A DNA stretch of 64,000 nucleotides from an uncultured Oribacterium sp. GTDB taxonomy: Bacteria; Bacillota; Clostridia; Lachnospirales; Lachnospiraceae. How positions within the stretch are numbered: position 1 is the stretch's first letter; the number at the start of each line of letters is the position of its first letter. The stretch spans positions 62,001 to 126,000 of the forward strand of contig CAAGKO010000089.1 in assembly GCA_900770445.1 (NCBI GenBank), read 5' to 3'. Below, piece by piece: positions 1-7,837 of the stretch. The notes beneath the pieces were generated by a model. That model worked only from the letters and a program-made list of their open reading frames with translations. It did not search any database and was not told the origin of the DNA. A program made the translations under genes and the position numbers.

Positions 1-186
1 GGATACGAAGCTCAGCTTCTGAATCGTCCCGTTCTTCGCGAGAAGCTTCAGATTACGGTAGACGGTCGCCAGGCTGATGTTCGGATCCCTGTCACGAAGC
101 TCTGCAAAAATCACATCCGCCGTCGGATGATCCTTATGCCCGCTAAGCTGATCGAGGACTTCCTCGCGCTGTCTTGAATAATTCAT
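1..186 (-). CDS. Fur/PerR-family transcriptional regulator (N-terminal part, runs off the window)
   Basis: The first 62 codons of a Fur-family metal- or peroxide-sensing repressor are present; the rest lies beyond the left edge. The reading begins MNYSRQREEVLDQL and contains HPTADVIFAEL followed by ISLATVYRNLKLL, the classic Fur/PerR winged-helix DNA-binding segment. The ATG at 186 is preceded by TAGGAG at a normal distance. The metal-binding residues needed to separate PerR, Fur and Zur lie outside the window, so the sensor type is open. A perfect inverted repeat just upstream (211-233) suggests autoregulation. Confidence 0.88.
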   Translation of the reverse strand, partial: MNYSRQREEVLDQLSGHKDHPTADVIFAELRDRDPNISLATVYRNLKLLAKNGTIQKLSFVS

Positions 187-210
187 CGTTGCTCCTAAAC
201 AGTGAATTCA

Positions 211-233
211 AAATCAATAACTATTATTGATTT
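211..233. promoter_or_regulatory. Fur/PerR-type operator (perfect inverted repeat)
   Basis: Two perfect 10-base arms, AAATCAATAA and TTATTGATTT, are separated by 3 bases and lie 25-47 bases upstream of the Fur-family start codon in an AT-rich promoter region. The TAATNATTA-like centre resembles PerR boxes. The role as an autoregulatory operator is inferred from position and symmetry. Confidence 0.6.
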
Positions 234-300
234 ATCTGTATATTACTCCTTTTTGATCTGCACGTCAAGCAAAATCGATAAATATTTGCATTTTTAAAAT

Positions 301-400
301 AGGATGCTACAGGTCAGGTAGCAGGACCCGGAGGGGCGGTAACGGAGGCCATACGTAGAGACCGTGTGAAATCAAGCCGGGTCCCACTGCCTGAACCGTT
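301..400 (+). other. Structured intergenic element, copy A of a three-copy family (core 348-366)
   Basis: This stretch lies between the divergent Fur-family gene and rfbC. GGACCCGG (324-331) pairs perfectly with CCGGGTCC (377-384), and outside it TCAGGTAG (314-321) pairs with CTGCCTGA (387-394) with one G-U pair. The loop side holds the core GCCATACGTAGAGACCGTG (348-366), which recurs with few changes at 22691-22709 and 49985-50003. The bases after the core, AATCAAG then C/T CGGGT, are also shared with the copy at 49985. It lies upstream of the likely rfbC -10 box, so it may be a separate transcript, a protein-binding site or a small mobile repeat. Confidence 0.55.
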
Positions 401-441
401 ATGTCAGAAAATCCACTGTGGCTTTTTCCGTCCCGTCGCTT

Positions 442-447
442 TATAAT
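442..447 (+). promoter_or_regulatory. Probable -10 box for rfbC
   Basis: A consensus TATAAT lies about 60 bases before the rfbC start. No good -35 box is visible 17 bases upstream, so the promoter may be weak or activator-dependent. Confidence 0.4.
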
Positions 448-505
448 AGGTACGACTTCGGTCAGACAACCGATTCATGCTTATAAAGATGTAAGGAGAT
501 ATATC

Positions 506-1120
506 ATGGGACAGATCAAAGTTACCAAGGCACCGATTGAAGGCCTTTATGTCATCGAGCCGAGCGTTCATGGCGACGCACGTGGCTATTTTATGGAAAC
601 CTATAATCAGAAGGATATGCACGAGGCCGGCCTCGACATGGTCTTCGTTCAGGATAATCAGTCCATGTCCACGAAGGGCGTTCTTCGTGGTCTGCACTTC
701 CAGAAGCAGTACCCGCAGGGCAAGCTCGTCCGCGTCATCAAGGGTTCTGTATACGACGTCGCCGTCGACCTCCGTGAAGGCAGCCCGACCTATGGCCAAT
801 ACTACGGCGTCGAGCTCACCGAGGAGAACAAGAAGCAGTTCTACATCTCCGAGGGCTTCGCGCACGGTTTCCTGGTACTCTCCGATGTCGCTGAGTTCTG
901 CTATAAGGTCACCGATTTCTGGCATCCGGGTGATGAGTCCGGTCTCGCATGGAACGATCCGGAGATCAACATCCAGTGGCCGCAGCTCCGGGGCGCCTAC
1001 CCTGGCTCTGCAAGTGCCGAAGGCTACACCCTCGAGGATGGCACCCCGCTCAACCTCTCCGATAAGGATCAGAAGTGGCTCGGCCTCAAGGACACCTTCC
1101 ACTTCAGCAGCGAAAAGTAA
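506..1120 (+). CDS. rfbC: dTDP-4-dehydrorhamnose 3,5-epimerase
   Basis: RfbC/RmlC catalyses the double epimerisation of dTDP-4-keto-6-deoxyglucose on the way to dTDP-L-rhamnose, used in cell-surface glycans. The 204-residue product fits the family length and carries HGDARGYFMETYN near the N-terminus, the VLRGLHFQ motif with the active-site His, KGSVYDVAVDLR, and FAHGFLVLS. The start is the ATG at 506, preceded by AAGGAG; an upstream in-frame ATG at 401 has no such site and would add an unrelated extension. The other rhamnose genes (rfbA, B, D) are not in the window. Confidence 0.95.
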   Translation: MGQIKVTKAPIEGLYVIEPSVHGDARGYFMETYNQKDMHEAGLDMVFVQDNQSMSTKGVLRGLHFQKQYPQGKLVRVIKGSVYDVAVDLREGSPTYGQYYGVELTEENKKQFYISEGFAHGFLVLSDVAEFCYKVTDFWHPGDESGLAWNDPEINIQWPQLRGAYPGSASAEGYTLEDGTPLNLSDKDQKWLGLKDTFHFSSEK

Positions 1121-1237
1121 TCCGATTTTGCTTCTTTTCCATGCAGCTCACCTTCTGCCGTGCACGGATCACTTCCGCTTCGGCATAAAAGCAACTGCAT
1201 CTGGCTGCATCCCGCAGTCCTCTATGAAAGTGAGATT

Positions 1238-2536
1238 ATGGCAGAAAACCTGCGACAGATCGACTATATCATCCCAGAAAGCTTCCACGGCCACACCGTG
1301 GAGGCTTTTCTTCGTTCCGAGGGCTACTCCCGAACGACACTCTACCACCTACGGAACACCCGTGCGCTCAGCGTAGCAGAGCACATCACCACCGATCTAC
1401 CGGCGAACAATGCAGACAGCCGGACCACCTGTGCTTCCACCGCCAGCATTGGCCACACAGCGGAAACGAAGGTGGACGGTATCGACGGGCTCGTCCTGAA
1501 CGGGCACCGGAGTTTTCTGAAGGAAGTCCTCGCTACCGGCGATCGGCTGCGCTGCAACATCCTCGAGACCGAGGACAGTCCGAATGTCGTCGAGACCGAG
1601 ATCCCGCTGTCGATCGTCTATGAGGACGAGGATATCCTGGTCGTCGATAAACCGGCCGGGCTTCCGATCCATCCTTCGATGGGGCACTATGAGCACACGC
1701 TCGGAAACGCACTCTGCTGGTACACACACCACGTCCTCGGCTACGAGCATTATGTGAACCGCATCGTGAATCGCCTCGACCGCGACACGAGTGGTCTGCT
1801 GATCGCCGCGAAGAACATGCACGCAGCAGCCCGCCTCGGCGATATGATTCGCGCGCATGCGATCCAGCGCGAGTACCTCGCCATCGCCTCCGGAGATGTG
1901 CGGGACCTCTTCCCATGCGCGGATACAGAGGCTGCTTTACAGGCATCCACTGTATCCCGCTGCACGCACGCTGACCAGTGCGAAACACGCTCCGTTAAAG
2001 AACGTCCTCAGGACAGCCTCCGCACACGAAGCGGCACCACGCTTCCGAGTGGACTCTATCTGAGCCGTTCCGCAGATCCAGTCTATGCGCGCGCCCGTCT
2101 GCAGAATCTGGATGGCCGCTTTCCGGACTCCCTCGCGGACATCCCGGCTCTGTTCGATCCGACGAATCCTGTCCTCGGCCTGCACTTCACCGTCAACGCT
2201 GCAATCGGTCGGAAGGAAGATTCCGTCATCGAACGCTGCATCGACTACGTGCAGGGGGACTACGCCGTCACGCACGGCCTGCTGCTTTCTTATAATGCAG
2301 AAAAAGACCTGAGTCTGCTGCGCCTGAAGCTCGAAACCGGTCGCACCCATCAGATTCGTGTACATATGAAGTACCTCGGGCACCCGCTCCCGGGCGATTT
2401 TCTCTACCATCCGGATGAGCGTTTCATCACCCGACAGCCACTCCACTCCTGGCGTCTCCGCTTCCGACACCCGATCAGCGGGAAGCTTCTCGAACTGACC
2501 GCACCGCTCCCGGAGGATATGCTACAACTGCTATAG
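1238..2536 (+). CDS. RluA/RluD-type pseudouridine synthase with unusual insertions
   Basis: This family isomerises uridines in rRNA or tRNA. The catalytic block NRLDRDTSGLL is present (Asp181 from the chosen start), with VVDKPAGLPIHPS before it and LETGRTHQIRVHMKYLGHP after it. The protein is about 432 residues against roughly 300 usual. The excess sits in two segments: residues about 46-88, rich in Thr, Ala and Asp, and about 226-317, between REYLAIASG and NAAIGR, normally a short linker. The start at 1238 gives the usual N-terminus; the site before it is weak. The target RNA cannot be deduced. Its stop overlaps the stop of the convergent sirtuin gene. Confidence 0.88.
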   Translation: MAENLRQIDYIIPESFHGHTVEAFLRSEGYSRTTLYHLRNTRALSVAEHITTDLPANNADSRTTCASTASIGHTAETKVDGIDGLVLNGHRSFLKEVLATGDRLRCNILETEDSPNVVETEIPLSIVYEDEDILVVDKPAGLPIHPSMGHYEHTLGNALCWYTHHVLGYEHYVNRIVNRLDRDTSGLLIAAKNMHAAARLGDMIRAHAIQREYLAIASGDVRDLFPCADTEAALQASTVSRCTHADQCETRSVKERPQDSLRTRSGTTLPSGLYLSRSADPVYARARLQNLDGRFPDSLADIPALFDPTNPVLGLHFTVNAAIGRKEDSVIERCIDYVQGDYAVTHGLLLSYNAEKDLSLLRLKLETGRTHQIRVHMKYLGHPLPGDFLYHPDERFITRQPLHSWRLRFRHPISGKLLELTAPLPEDMLQLL

Positions 2537-3289
2537 CCCCTGCAGCTCCGCCAGTCGCGTGAACACCTCACCGATTTTATCCTGGATGAGCAGGGTATCG
2601 GCACGCATCCGTACGGAAAGTGCATCCCGATTGATGATCACGAGATACTTCCCGCGGAAGTACTGGATATAGGAAGCTGCCGGATATACCGTCAGCGAGG
2701 TGCCACCGATGATCAGCATATCCGCCGCGGCGATGGCCTGAATCGCGCCTCGTACCGCAGTCTCCGGGAGGCTCTCCTCGTAGAGGGTGATGTCCGGCCG
2801 GATCACACCGCCGCAGCTGCAGTGCGGAATCGGCTCCTTCGATTCGAAAATATAGTCCGAAGGATAGGTCTTCCCGCAACGCATGCAGTAGTTTCGAAGT
2901 GCACTGCCGTGAATTTCATACACCACCTGACTGCCCGCCTTCTGATGCAGTCCATCGATGTTCTGCGTCACGATGGCGCTCAGCTTTCCTGTCTTTTCGA
3001 GCGCCGCGAGATACTTATGAGCCGCGTTCGGCTGCACCGCCCGCGTATCCATCTTCTGCCGGTGAAACTCGAAGTACACCTGCGGCTCATGCACGAGGCA
3101 GCTGTGACTCAGGAGATACTCCGGCGGATACTGATCGAAGCGGACATCATGCTGATTGTAGAGTCCATCCTTGCTCCGAAAATCCGGCACTCCGCTCTCC
3201 GTCGACACCCCCGCGCCACCGAAGAACACGACGCTCCGGGCATCGTCCATCCACGCCTTCAGCTTCTCGATCTTTTCTTCGTCGATCAT
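2531..3289 (-). CDS. cobB: NAD-dependent protein deacylase (sirtuin)
   Basis: Sir2-family enzymes remove acyl groups from lysines using NAD. Visible signatures are GAGVSTESGVPDFRS for NAD binding, TQNIDGLHQKAG, the catalytic His in YEIHGS, and the zinc ribbon CMRC followed later by CSCGG. The length of 252 residues is typical. I chose the ATG at 3289, with AAGGAG 8 bases upstream; a GTG three codons earlier is too close to that site. It is convergent with the pseudouridine synthase and 12 bases upstream of the folate gene stop, suggesting co-transcription with neither for certain. Confidence 0.94.
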   Translation of the reverse strand: MIDEEKIEKLKAWMDDARSVVFFGGAGVSTESGVPDFRSKDGLYNQHDVRFDQYPPEYLLSHSCLVHEPQVYFEFHRQKMDTRAVQPNAAHKYLAALEKTGKLSAIVTQNIDGLHQKAGSQVVYEIHGSALRNYCMRCGKTYPSDYIFESKEPIPHCSCGGVIRPDITLYEESLPETAVRGAIQAIAAADMLIIGGTSLTVYPAASYIQYFRGKYLVIINRDALSVRMRADTLLIQDKIGEVFTRLAELQGL

Positions 3290-3301
3290 GATACACACTC
3301 C

Positions 3302-3955
3302 TTATTTTCGATGAAACAGCCCCTTCAGGAACGCACGGATCCCCCCCGCCGGCAGCTCCTCCGCGAGCTCCTCCCGGAGATCGTCGCTGGCCAGTCGCGG
3401 ATTATAGACCTTATCCTCGGAGAAGACACGGTTCATCGTGACGTCCTGTGCATCCACCGGCACCTCGGGCAGCATCTGTGCCCCATAGCAGAGACAGTAC
3501 ATATACATCGTCTGTCCCTGCAGGAAGCGGTCATAGTAGCCCGCCCCATGGCCCAGCCGCCGGCCATAGCGATCCGCCGCGATGCATGGCACCACCGCCA
3601 GCGCGATCTTATACGCATCCACCACCGGCAGATCCGCCTTCGGCTCCAGCAGTCCATACGCCCCCGGCACGAGATCATCCCAGCTCATGATCTGCACCGC
3701 CTCCATACGGTGTTCCGGCCCAGGGATGCAACGTGGCACCGTTACGAGCTTTCCCATCTGCCAGGCTGTCTCGATGATCTCCCGCGTCGACGGCTCGTCC
3801 TCTGTATTCACGTAGCAGAAAATCGAATCCACCTGCTGAAAAATCGGATAGCAGAGAAAACGCGTCGCGATCTCCGCACTCGCCTGCGCACGGTACTCCG
3901 CTGTCAGTGCTTTCTTTTTTTCGCGGATCAGTGCCCGCGCCTCATCTTTCGTCAT
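3302..3955 (-). CDS. 5-formyltetrahydrofolate cyclo-ligase
   Basis: The enzyme converts 5-formyl-THF to 5,10-methenyl-THF with ATP. Family marks are REKKKALTAEYR near the start, FCYVNTEDEPSTREII, the central TVPRCI, and the nucleotide-binding GRRLGHGAGYYDRFL near the C-terminus. The chosen start at 3955 has GGAGA in front and gives 217 residues, a little longer than the usual 180-200 because of a C-terminal tail rich in Glu and Leu. Upstream in-frame codons would add an unrelated leader. Confidence 0.92.
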   Translation of the reverse strand: MTKDEARALIREKKKALTAEYRAQASAEIATRFLCYPIFQQVDSIFCYVNTEDEPSTREIIETAWQMGKLVTVPRCIPGPEHRMEAVQIMSWDDLVPGAYGLLEPKADLPVVDAYKIALAVVPCIAADRYGRRLGHGAGYYDRFLQGQTMYMYCLCYGAQMLPEVPVDAQDVTMNRVFSEDKVYNPRLASDDLREELAEELPAGGIRAFLKGLFHRK

Positions 3956-4079
3956 ATTCTCTCCATTCATATCCCGAGCTTCTCTTTCGAGAGCATCGAT
4001 CCTGTATGGTACGCACACGGGATCGCCTCGCCGGCGTTTCCACTTCGGTGCCGCGTCCTAATGTAAACATTGGCCTGCG

Positions 4080-6134
4080 TCAGAGCCAGCGCAGCAGCGT
4101 CGGCAGCAGTACAGCCATGTCGATCGGCTTCGCGACATGTGCGTTCATCCCGGCATCGAGCGCCGCCTGGCGATCCTCCGCGAAGGCGTTTGCGGTCATC
4201 GCGATGATCGGAATGCCTGCCTTTTTCACATCCGCCATACCGCGGATCTTTGCCGCCGCCTCATAGCCGTTCATCCTCGGCATCTGAATATCCATGAGTA
4301 CGAGATCATAGTAGCCCTCCGGTGCCTGTGCCAGCATCGTGCAGCACTCCTCTCCGTCCGCCGCACGCTCGATGAGAAGTCCTTTCTCCCCCAGCAGCTC
4401 GATCGCGATCTCGGCGTTCAGATCGTTGTCCTCCGCGAGCAGGATACGGCGTCCTCTGAGCTTCGCGTGCTCCGCTTCCGCCAATGCCTCCGGCGACGAG
4501 TATACCTCCTCCCGGGAAGCGAGCGTCAGCGTGAGGTCGACAGTGAACTTCGTGCCGACACCCTGGGTACTCTCCACCTGGATCGTGCCACCCATCTGTT
4601 CGATGAGGGATTTGACGATCGGAAGTCCGAGACCGGTGCCGACGACCTTATTCTCCGTTGTGGTATGCTCTCTGGAAAATTCATCGAAGATGTGAGGCAG
4701 ATAGTCCGCGCTCATGCCGATGCCGCTGTCCTCACAGGTGAAGCGATAACATGCCTTCTTATCCTCGGACGGAAGCTCATGAATCTCCACGCGGATAGCG
4801 TGTCCATCCGGGGTGTACTTGATGGCATTGCTCACGATATTGAGATAGATCTCCTCCAGCTTCGTCTTGTCACAGTACGCAAACTTATGCAGCACATGGG
4901 CGTCCTCGGAGTACTGAATATTCTTTTTCTGGATGTCGGCTTCAAACACCGTATTGACGGAGTGGAACAGTGCACTGAGATCCGTCGCTTCGAGCTTCAG
5001 CGTCACAGTGCCGCTTTCGATTCTGGCCATCTCCAGCACCTGATTGATGATGGTCAGCAGCAGGCTGCTGGCGTTCTGAATCTTCCGAAGATAACCTCTC
5101 GCCTTTTCCTGATCATCGAGATTTCGATTCAGCAGCTCCGTGAAGCCCATGATGGCGTTCATCGGCGTCCGGATATCATGGCTCATATTGAAGAGGAAGC
5201 GTGTCTTCGCTTCACTCGCCTCCTGCGCCTCTGCAGCCGACAGCTGCATCTTCTCTGCATACTGCTGTTCGTGATAACGTTTCATAAAGAGCAGATAGAA
5301 CAGCACAGCGATCAGAAGCGATAAAACATAGCAGATCACGACGTCAGAAATCCAGTAGGATATCGGAATCCATCCATCCGATGGGATGATATCGAAGTAC
5401 CAGCGGTCATTCGGGAGCGTGCAGTCTACCGTCAGTCGATCCTTCGGAAATGTATGTGGGCACTGCACCAGCACATTCGGCTCGCCGGTCACACTGTCCT
5501 CTTTCCATATCCGATAGCAGTAGTCGGCTTCACTCAGACGGTCGAGTCCCATCTTCGCCACAAACTTATCCCAGTCGATGACCAGGACGATGAAGCCCCA
5601 GAACTCCTGCTGCTCCGCAGTATTCATCTGATATACCGGATTCAACAGAAGCGTACCGGTGCCACCCTGTCTGAGCTCAAACGGGCCCGCGATGGTATAT
5701 TCCATACTTTCTTTCGCCAGCTTCGCATCGGCCGCCCGTTCATGCTCCGTCAGCAGATCGAGCCCGATCGCTTCTGCGTTTTCCTCCATCGGATAAATCT
5801 CCGCGACGACCCCCTTCGGTGCCAGCTCGAAAGCCTTCACCACACCATCTTCATTCGGAAGCATACTCGCCAGCGTAGAGAACCCCTCCTCGTTCAGCTC
5901 ATATCCGGCCAGAATGACATTTTCCAGCACATTCGAGCAGGTCACATACTCATCCAGCTGAGACTGGATTCTGCGAACTGTATTCTGTGCGGTATACGTC
6001 GCTGCAGCCTGTTCATTTTTCTTGATATTTTCCAATAAAAAATAAGCCAGAAAAAGTGCACTCACGAAGGCGATCAACCCGACCACGTAGCACTTTCTCC
6101 GTATTTTCTTCTCCACCGGGTTACGTTTCACCAT
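4080..6134 (-). CDS. CHASE-domain hybrid sensor histidine kinase with receiver
   Basis: A membrane signalling protein of about 684 residues. It has an N-terminal membrane helix (about 15-36), an extracellular CHASE-like sensor domain (about 50-225, with VVAEIYPMEENAEAIGLDL), a second helix (about 257-285), a HisKA motif NMSHDIRTPMN with His319, an ATPase domain with GTGLGLPIVKSL, and a C-terminal receiver with LMDIQMPRMNG. CHASE domains bind small extracellular ligands in known cases; the ligand here is unknown. The ATG at 6134 has GGAG 8 bases upstream and follows a good promoter. No cognate regulator, phosphotransfer protein or output gene is adjacent. Confidence 0.9.
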   Translation of the reverse strand: MVKRNPVEKKIRRKCYVVGLIAFVSALFLAYFLLENIKKNEQAAATYTAQNTVRRIQSQLDEYVTCSNVLENVILAGYELNEEGFSTLASMLPNEDGVVKAFELAPKGVVAEIYPMEENAEAIGLDLLTEHERAADAKLAKESMEYTIAGPFELRQGGTGTLLLNPVYQMNTAEQQEFWGFIVLVIDWDKFVAKMGLDRLSEADYCYRIWKEDSVTGEPNVLVQCPHTFPKDRLTVDCTLPNDRWYFDIIPSDGWIPISYWISDVVICYVLSLLIAVLFYLLFMKRYHEQQYAEKMQLSAAEAQEASEAKTRFLFNMSHDIRTPMNAIMGFTELLNRNLDDQEKARGYLRKIQNASSLLLTIINQVLEMARIESGTVTLKLEATDLSALFHSVNTVFEADIQKKNIQYSEDAHVLHKFAYCDKTKLEEIYLNIVSNAIKYTPDGHAIRVEIHELPSEDKKACYRFTCEDSGIGMSADYLPHIFDEFSREHTTTENKVVGTGLGLPIVKSLIEQMGGTIQVESTQGVGTKFTVDLTLTLASREEVYSSPEALAEAEHAKLRGRRILLAEDNDLNAEIAIELLGEKGLLIERAADGEECCTMLAQAPEGYYDLVLMDIQMPRMNGYEAAAKIRGMADVKKAGIPIIAMTANAFAEDRQAALDAGMNAHVAKPIDMAVLLPTLLRWL

Positions 6135-6165
6135 AGTATGCACTCCATTTCTGCTGTCTATGTTC

Positions 6166-6194
6166 ATTATAAGGCGCATGGACTGCAGATACAA
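6166..6194 (-). promoter_or_regulatory. SigA promoter of the CHASE hybrid kinase
   Basis: On the minus strand TTGTAT (6194-6189) and TATAAT (6171-6166) are separated by 17 bases, placing the start of transcription a short way before the kinase ribosome site. Confidence 0.6.
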
Positions 6195-6224
6195 AAATAA
6201 AAATATTTTCTTTTTGCAAAAGCG

Positions 6225-6253
6225 TTGTCAAAATAATATCCGTATGGTACTAT
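6225..6253 (+). promoter_or_regulatory. SigA promoter facing the gene-poor region
   Basis: TTGTCA (6225-6230) and TACTAT (6248-6253) are spaced by 17 bases on the plus strand, divergent from the kinase promoter. Transcription would start near 6260 and run toward the terminator at 6685-6716. Confidence 0.55.
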
Positions 6254-6372
6254 ATAGACACAAGATAAAAAAAGATTCGTTAACAGAAAATCTTCTGACG
6301 AGAAAGGAAGATTCAGACGTTAACAAAGTGGTGATCCGACAAATCACCGAAACGATAAAAAAGGAAGGAGGT

Positions 6373-6432
6373 ATGAAAACGATGATTCCAGCACAGTTCG
6401 TTGATAATATCTCCGGGCTTCACGAAAGATAA
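6373..6432 (+). CDS. Possible 19-residue peptide
   Basis: The ORF encodes MKTMIPAQFVDNISGLHER and is preceded by GGAAGGAGGT, one of the strongest ribosome sites in the window. The peptide is hydrophilic, with no membrane helix or secretion signal, so it does not look like a type I toxin. It could be a leader peptide, a signalling peptide or the remnant of a lost gene. Translation is plausible from the ribosome site only. Confidence 0.35.
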   Translation: MKTMIPAQFVDNISGLHER

Positions 6433-6684
6433 AATCCATCGATAACAGCGCATAAGCGGTCATGTTATTCAGCATCGGAGTGTTTCTCCAGATAAAGGAT
6501 CTTTCATCAGGCCCGCGCGATATTATCATCTTTATAAAAACAAAATAGAACAGATATCCAGAAAAGATAGCACAAAGCTATTTTAACCATATAGGCTTAG
6601 TACCTAGAGGAGATACTCCGTTGTACTATTAAGTTTTAAAATCGAATATGGAACATAAACCATAAGCTTAAATGCTTAGCATAT

Positions 6685-6716
6685 AAAGAGGAATCCCAGA
6701 GGGGGTTCCTCTTTTT
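6685..6716 (+). terminator. Intrinsic terminator
   Basis: AAAGAGGAATCCC pairs with GGGGTTCCTCTTT around a short loop, followed by a T run on the plus strand. It ends the predicted transcript from 6260. Confidence 0.75.
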
Positions 6717-6822
6717 AGGTTCTGTTTCAATCGTAGCTCCCGTCGCCCTCTTCGGATGGTTTATCGAGCGCGCATCCCTCCACACAGCGATCTCCAGCCG
6801 TGACTCGTATTTCATCCATCAT

Positions 6823-6853
6823 AAAAGGGGGCAGACCTTTCGGTCTGCCCCCC
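6823..6853 (-). terminator. Terminator of the lsr operon
   Basis: On the minus strand an 11-bp stem GGGGGCAGACC/GGTCTGCCCCC with a GAAA loop is followed by TTTT, just after the lsrF stop codon. Confidence 0.85.
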
Positions 6854-6873
6854 TCTTCTCTTCATTCATCAGA

Positions 6874-7752
6874 TCAGTGAATGAGATCCTCATAAAACTC
6901 GAATGCTTCCTTATCTGTAAAGCCTTCATGCACAACCTTATGAACCGCCTGCGCCATCTCTACCGGATGCTGGCTCTGGAAGATATTACGTCCCATGTCA
7001 ACACCACGTGCGCCCTTCTGAATCACTTCATAAGCCAGGGTCAGTGCATCCTTCTCTGCAAGCTTCTTACCGCCGGCTACGACGATCGGTACCGGGCAGG
7101 CCGATACGACTTCTTCGAAGTGCTCACAGTTATAGGTCTTCACGATCTGACAGCCCATCTCTGCGATGATACGAGTCGCCAGCTTGAAGAAACGATCGGT
7201 ACGCTCCATCTCCTTACCTACGGCACATACGCCCAGGGTCGGGATGCTGTAGCGCATACCGGCATTGATCACCTTGCTCAGGTTATCGATGCTGGACAGC
7301 TGTCCATCTGCACCGATAAATACCTGTGATGCCATACAGTCCGCATTCATACGAATGGAATCTTCGATATCTACAGCTACGACTTCATGGCTCAGATCAT
7401 CCTGCAGCATGCTCGAACCAGAGGATACTCTCAGTGCAATTGCATTGGTGAATTCCGGTTTTAAGCATGTGCGGATCGCGCCTCTGGTACCCATAAAGCA
7501 GTCAACGTATGGTGCCAGCTTCGGCAGTAATAAATCAAGTCTCTCCAGGCCGGCTGTGCTGCCCATGAAATAACCATGGTCAAACGCAAACATCACGGTG
7601 TTTCCGCTCTTCGGATTAAAGATATTTGCAAGATGATGCTTCATTCCCCAATCCAGATTATTTGCGCCCTTAAGATAAAATCCATTCTGATTTGCAAATG
7701 GTGTATCTACGTGATAATCTTTCGCTACTTTAAGTCCCTCTAAATCTGCCAT
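6874..7752 (-). CDS. lsrF: 3-hydroxy-5-phosphonooxypentane-2,4-dione thiolase (AI-2 catabolism)
   Basis: LsrF is a class I aldolase-fold thiolase that moves an acetyl group from the processed autoinducer-2 phosphate to CoA, ending AI-2 breakdown. The 292-residue product matches the enteric enzyme in length. AFDHG (about 56-60) and the Schiff-base lysine in QIVKTYN (Lys205) are visible, as is the phosphate-binding end VVAGGKK and GARGVDMGRNIFQ. It is the last gene of the lsrACDBF operon. The main alternative, a DeoC/FbaB-like aldolase, is unlikely given the neighbours. Confidence 0.95.
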   Translation of the reverse strand: MADLEGLKVAKDYHVDTPFANQNGFYLKGANNLDWGMKHHLANIFNPKSGNTVMFAFDHGYFMGSTAGLERLDLLLPKLAPYVDCFMGTRGAIRTCLKPEFTNAIALRVSSGSSMLQDDLSHEVVAVDIEDSIRMNADCMASQVFIGADGQLSSIDNLSKVINAGMRYSIPTLGVCAVGKEMERTDRFFKLATRIIAEMGCQIVKTYNCEHFEEVVSACPVPIVVAGGKKLAEKDALTLAYEVIQKGARGVDMGRNIFQSQHPVEMAQAVHKVVHEGFTDKEAFEFYEDLIH

Positions 7753-7837
7753 CGATGTGTTTCCTTTCGACTATATTCAGTTTGTCACAACATACATATC
7801 ATAAGTTATATTCAGTTATATTCGTAGTTTTTATGAT

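Larger units (their letters stand above)
6260..6716 (+). other. Predicted short transcript of unknown function (gene-poor region)
   Basis: The 739 bases between the hybrid kinase and lsrF contain no gene of normal length and are much richer in A and T than the surroundings. A good promoter at 6225-6253 and a terminator at 6685-6716 bound a possible 450-base transcript. The leader has short inverted repeats (AATCTTC with GAAGATT; GTGAT with ATCAC). Further on, TAGTAC (from about 6597) and GTACTA enclose a GGAG-CTCC hairpin. It holds a 19-codon ORF at 6373. I see no tmRNA, 6S, RNase P or riboswitch signature. From 6717 to 6822 nothing is recognisable. Confidence 0.4.

Noticed and set aside
301..400. 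Known riboswitch or SRP RNA identity for element A
   Set aside because: CAGGTCAGG recalls SRP RNA, but the GGAAGGAAGCAGC-type region is missing; cobalamin, c-di-GMP, THF and S-box consensus blocks were looked for and not found.
401..505. N-terminal extension of rfbC from an upstream ATG
   Set aside because: It crosses the likely -10 box and lacks a ribosome site; the ATG at 506 has AAGGAG and matches the family start.
2822..4066. Long plus-strand ORF of 414 codons across the sirtuin and folate genes
   Set aside because: It is antisense to two well-supported genes and encodes an Arg/His/Leu-rich sequence typical of shadow frames in GC-rich DNA.
6344..6529. 61-codon minus-strand ORF in the AT-rich gap
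   Set aside because: No ribosome site before its start, no recognisable motif, and it lies antisense to the better supported small ORF.
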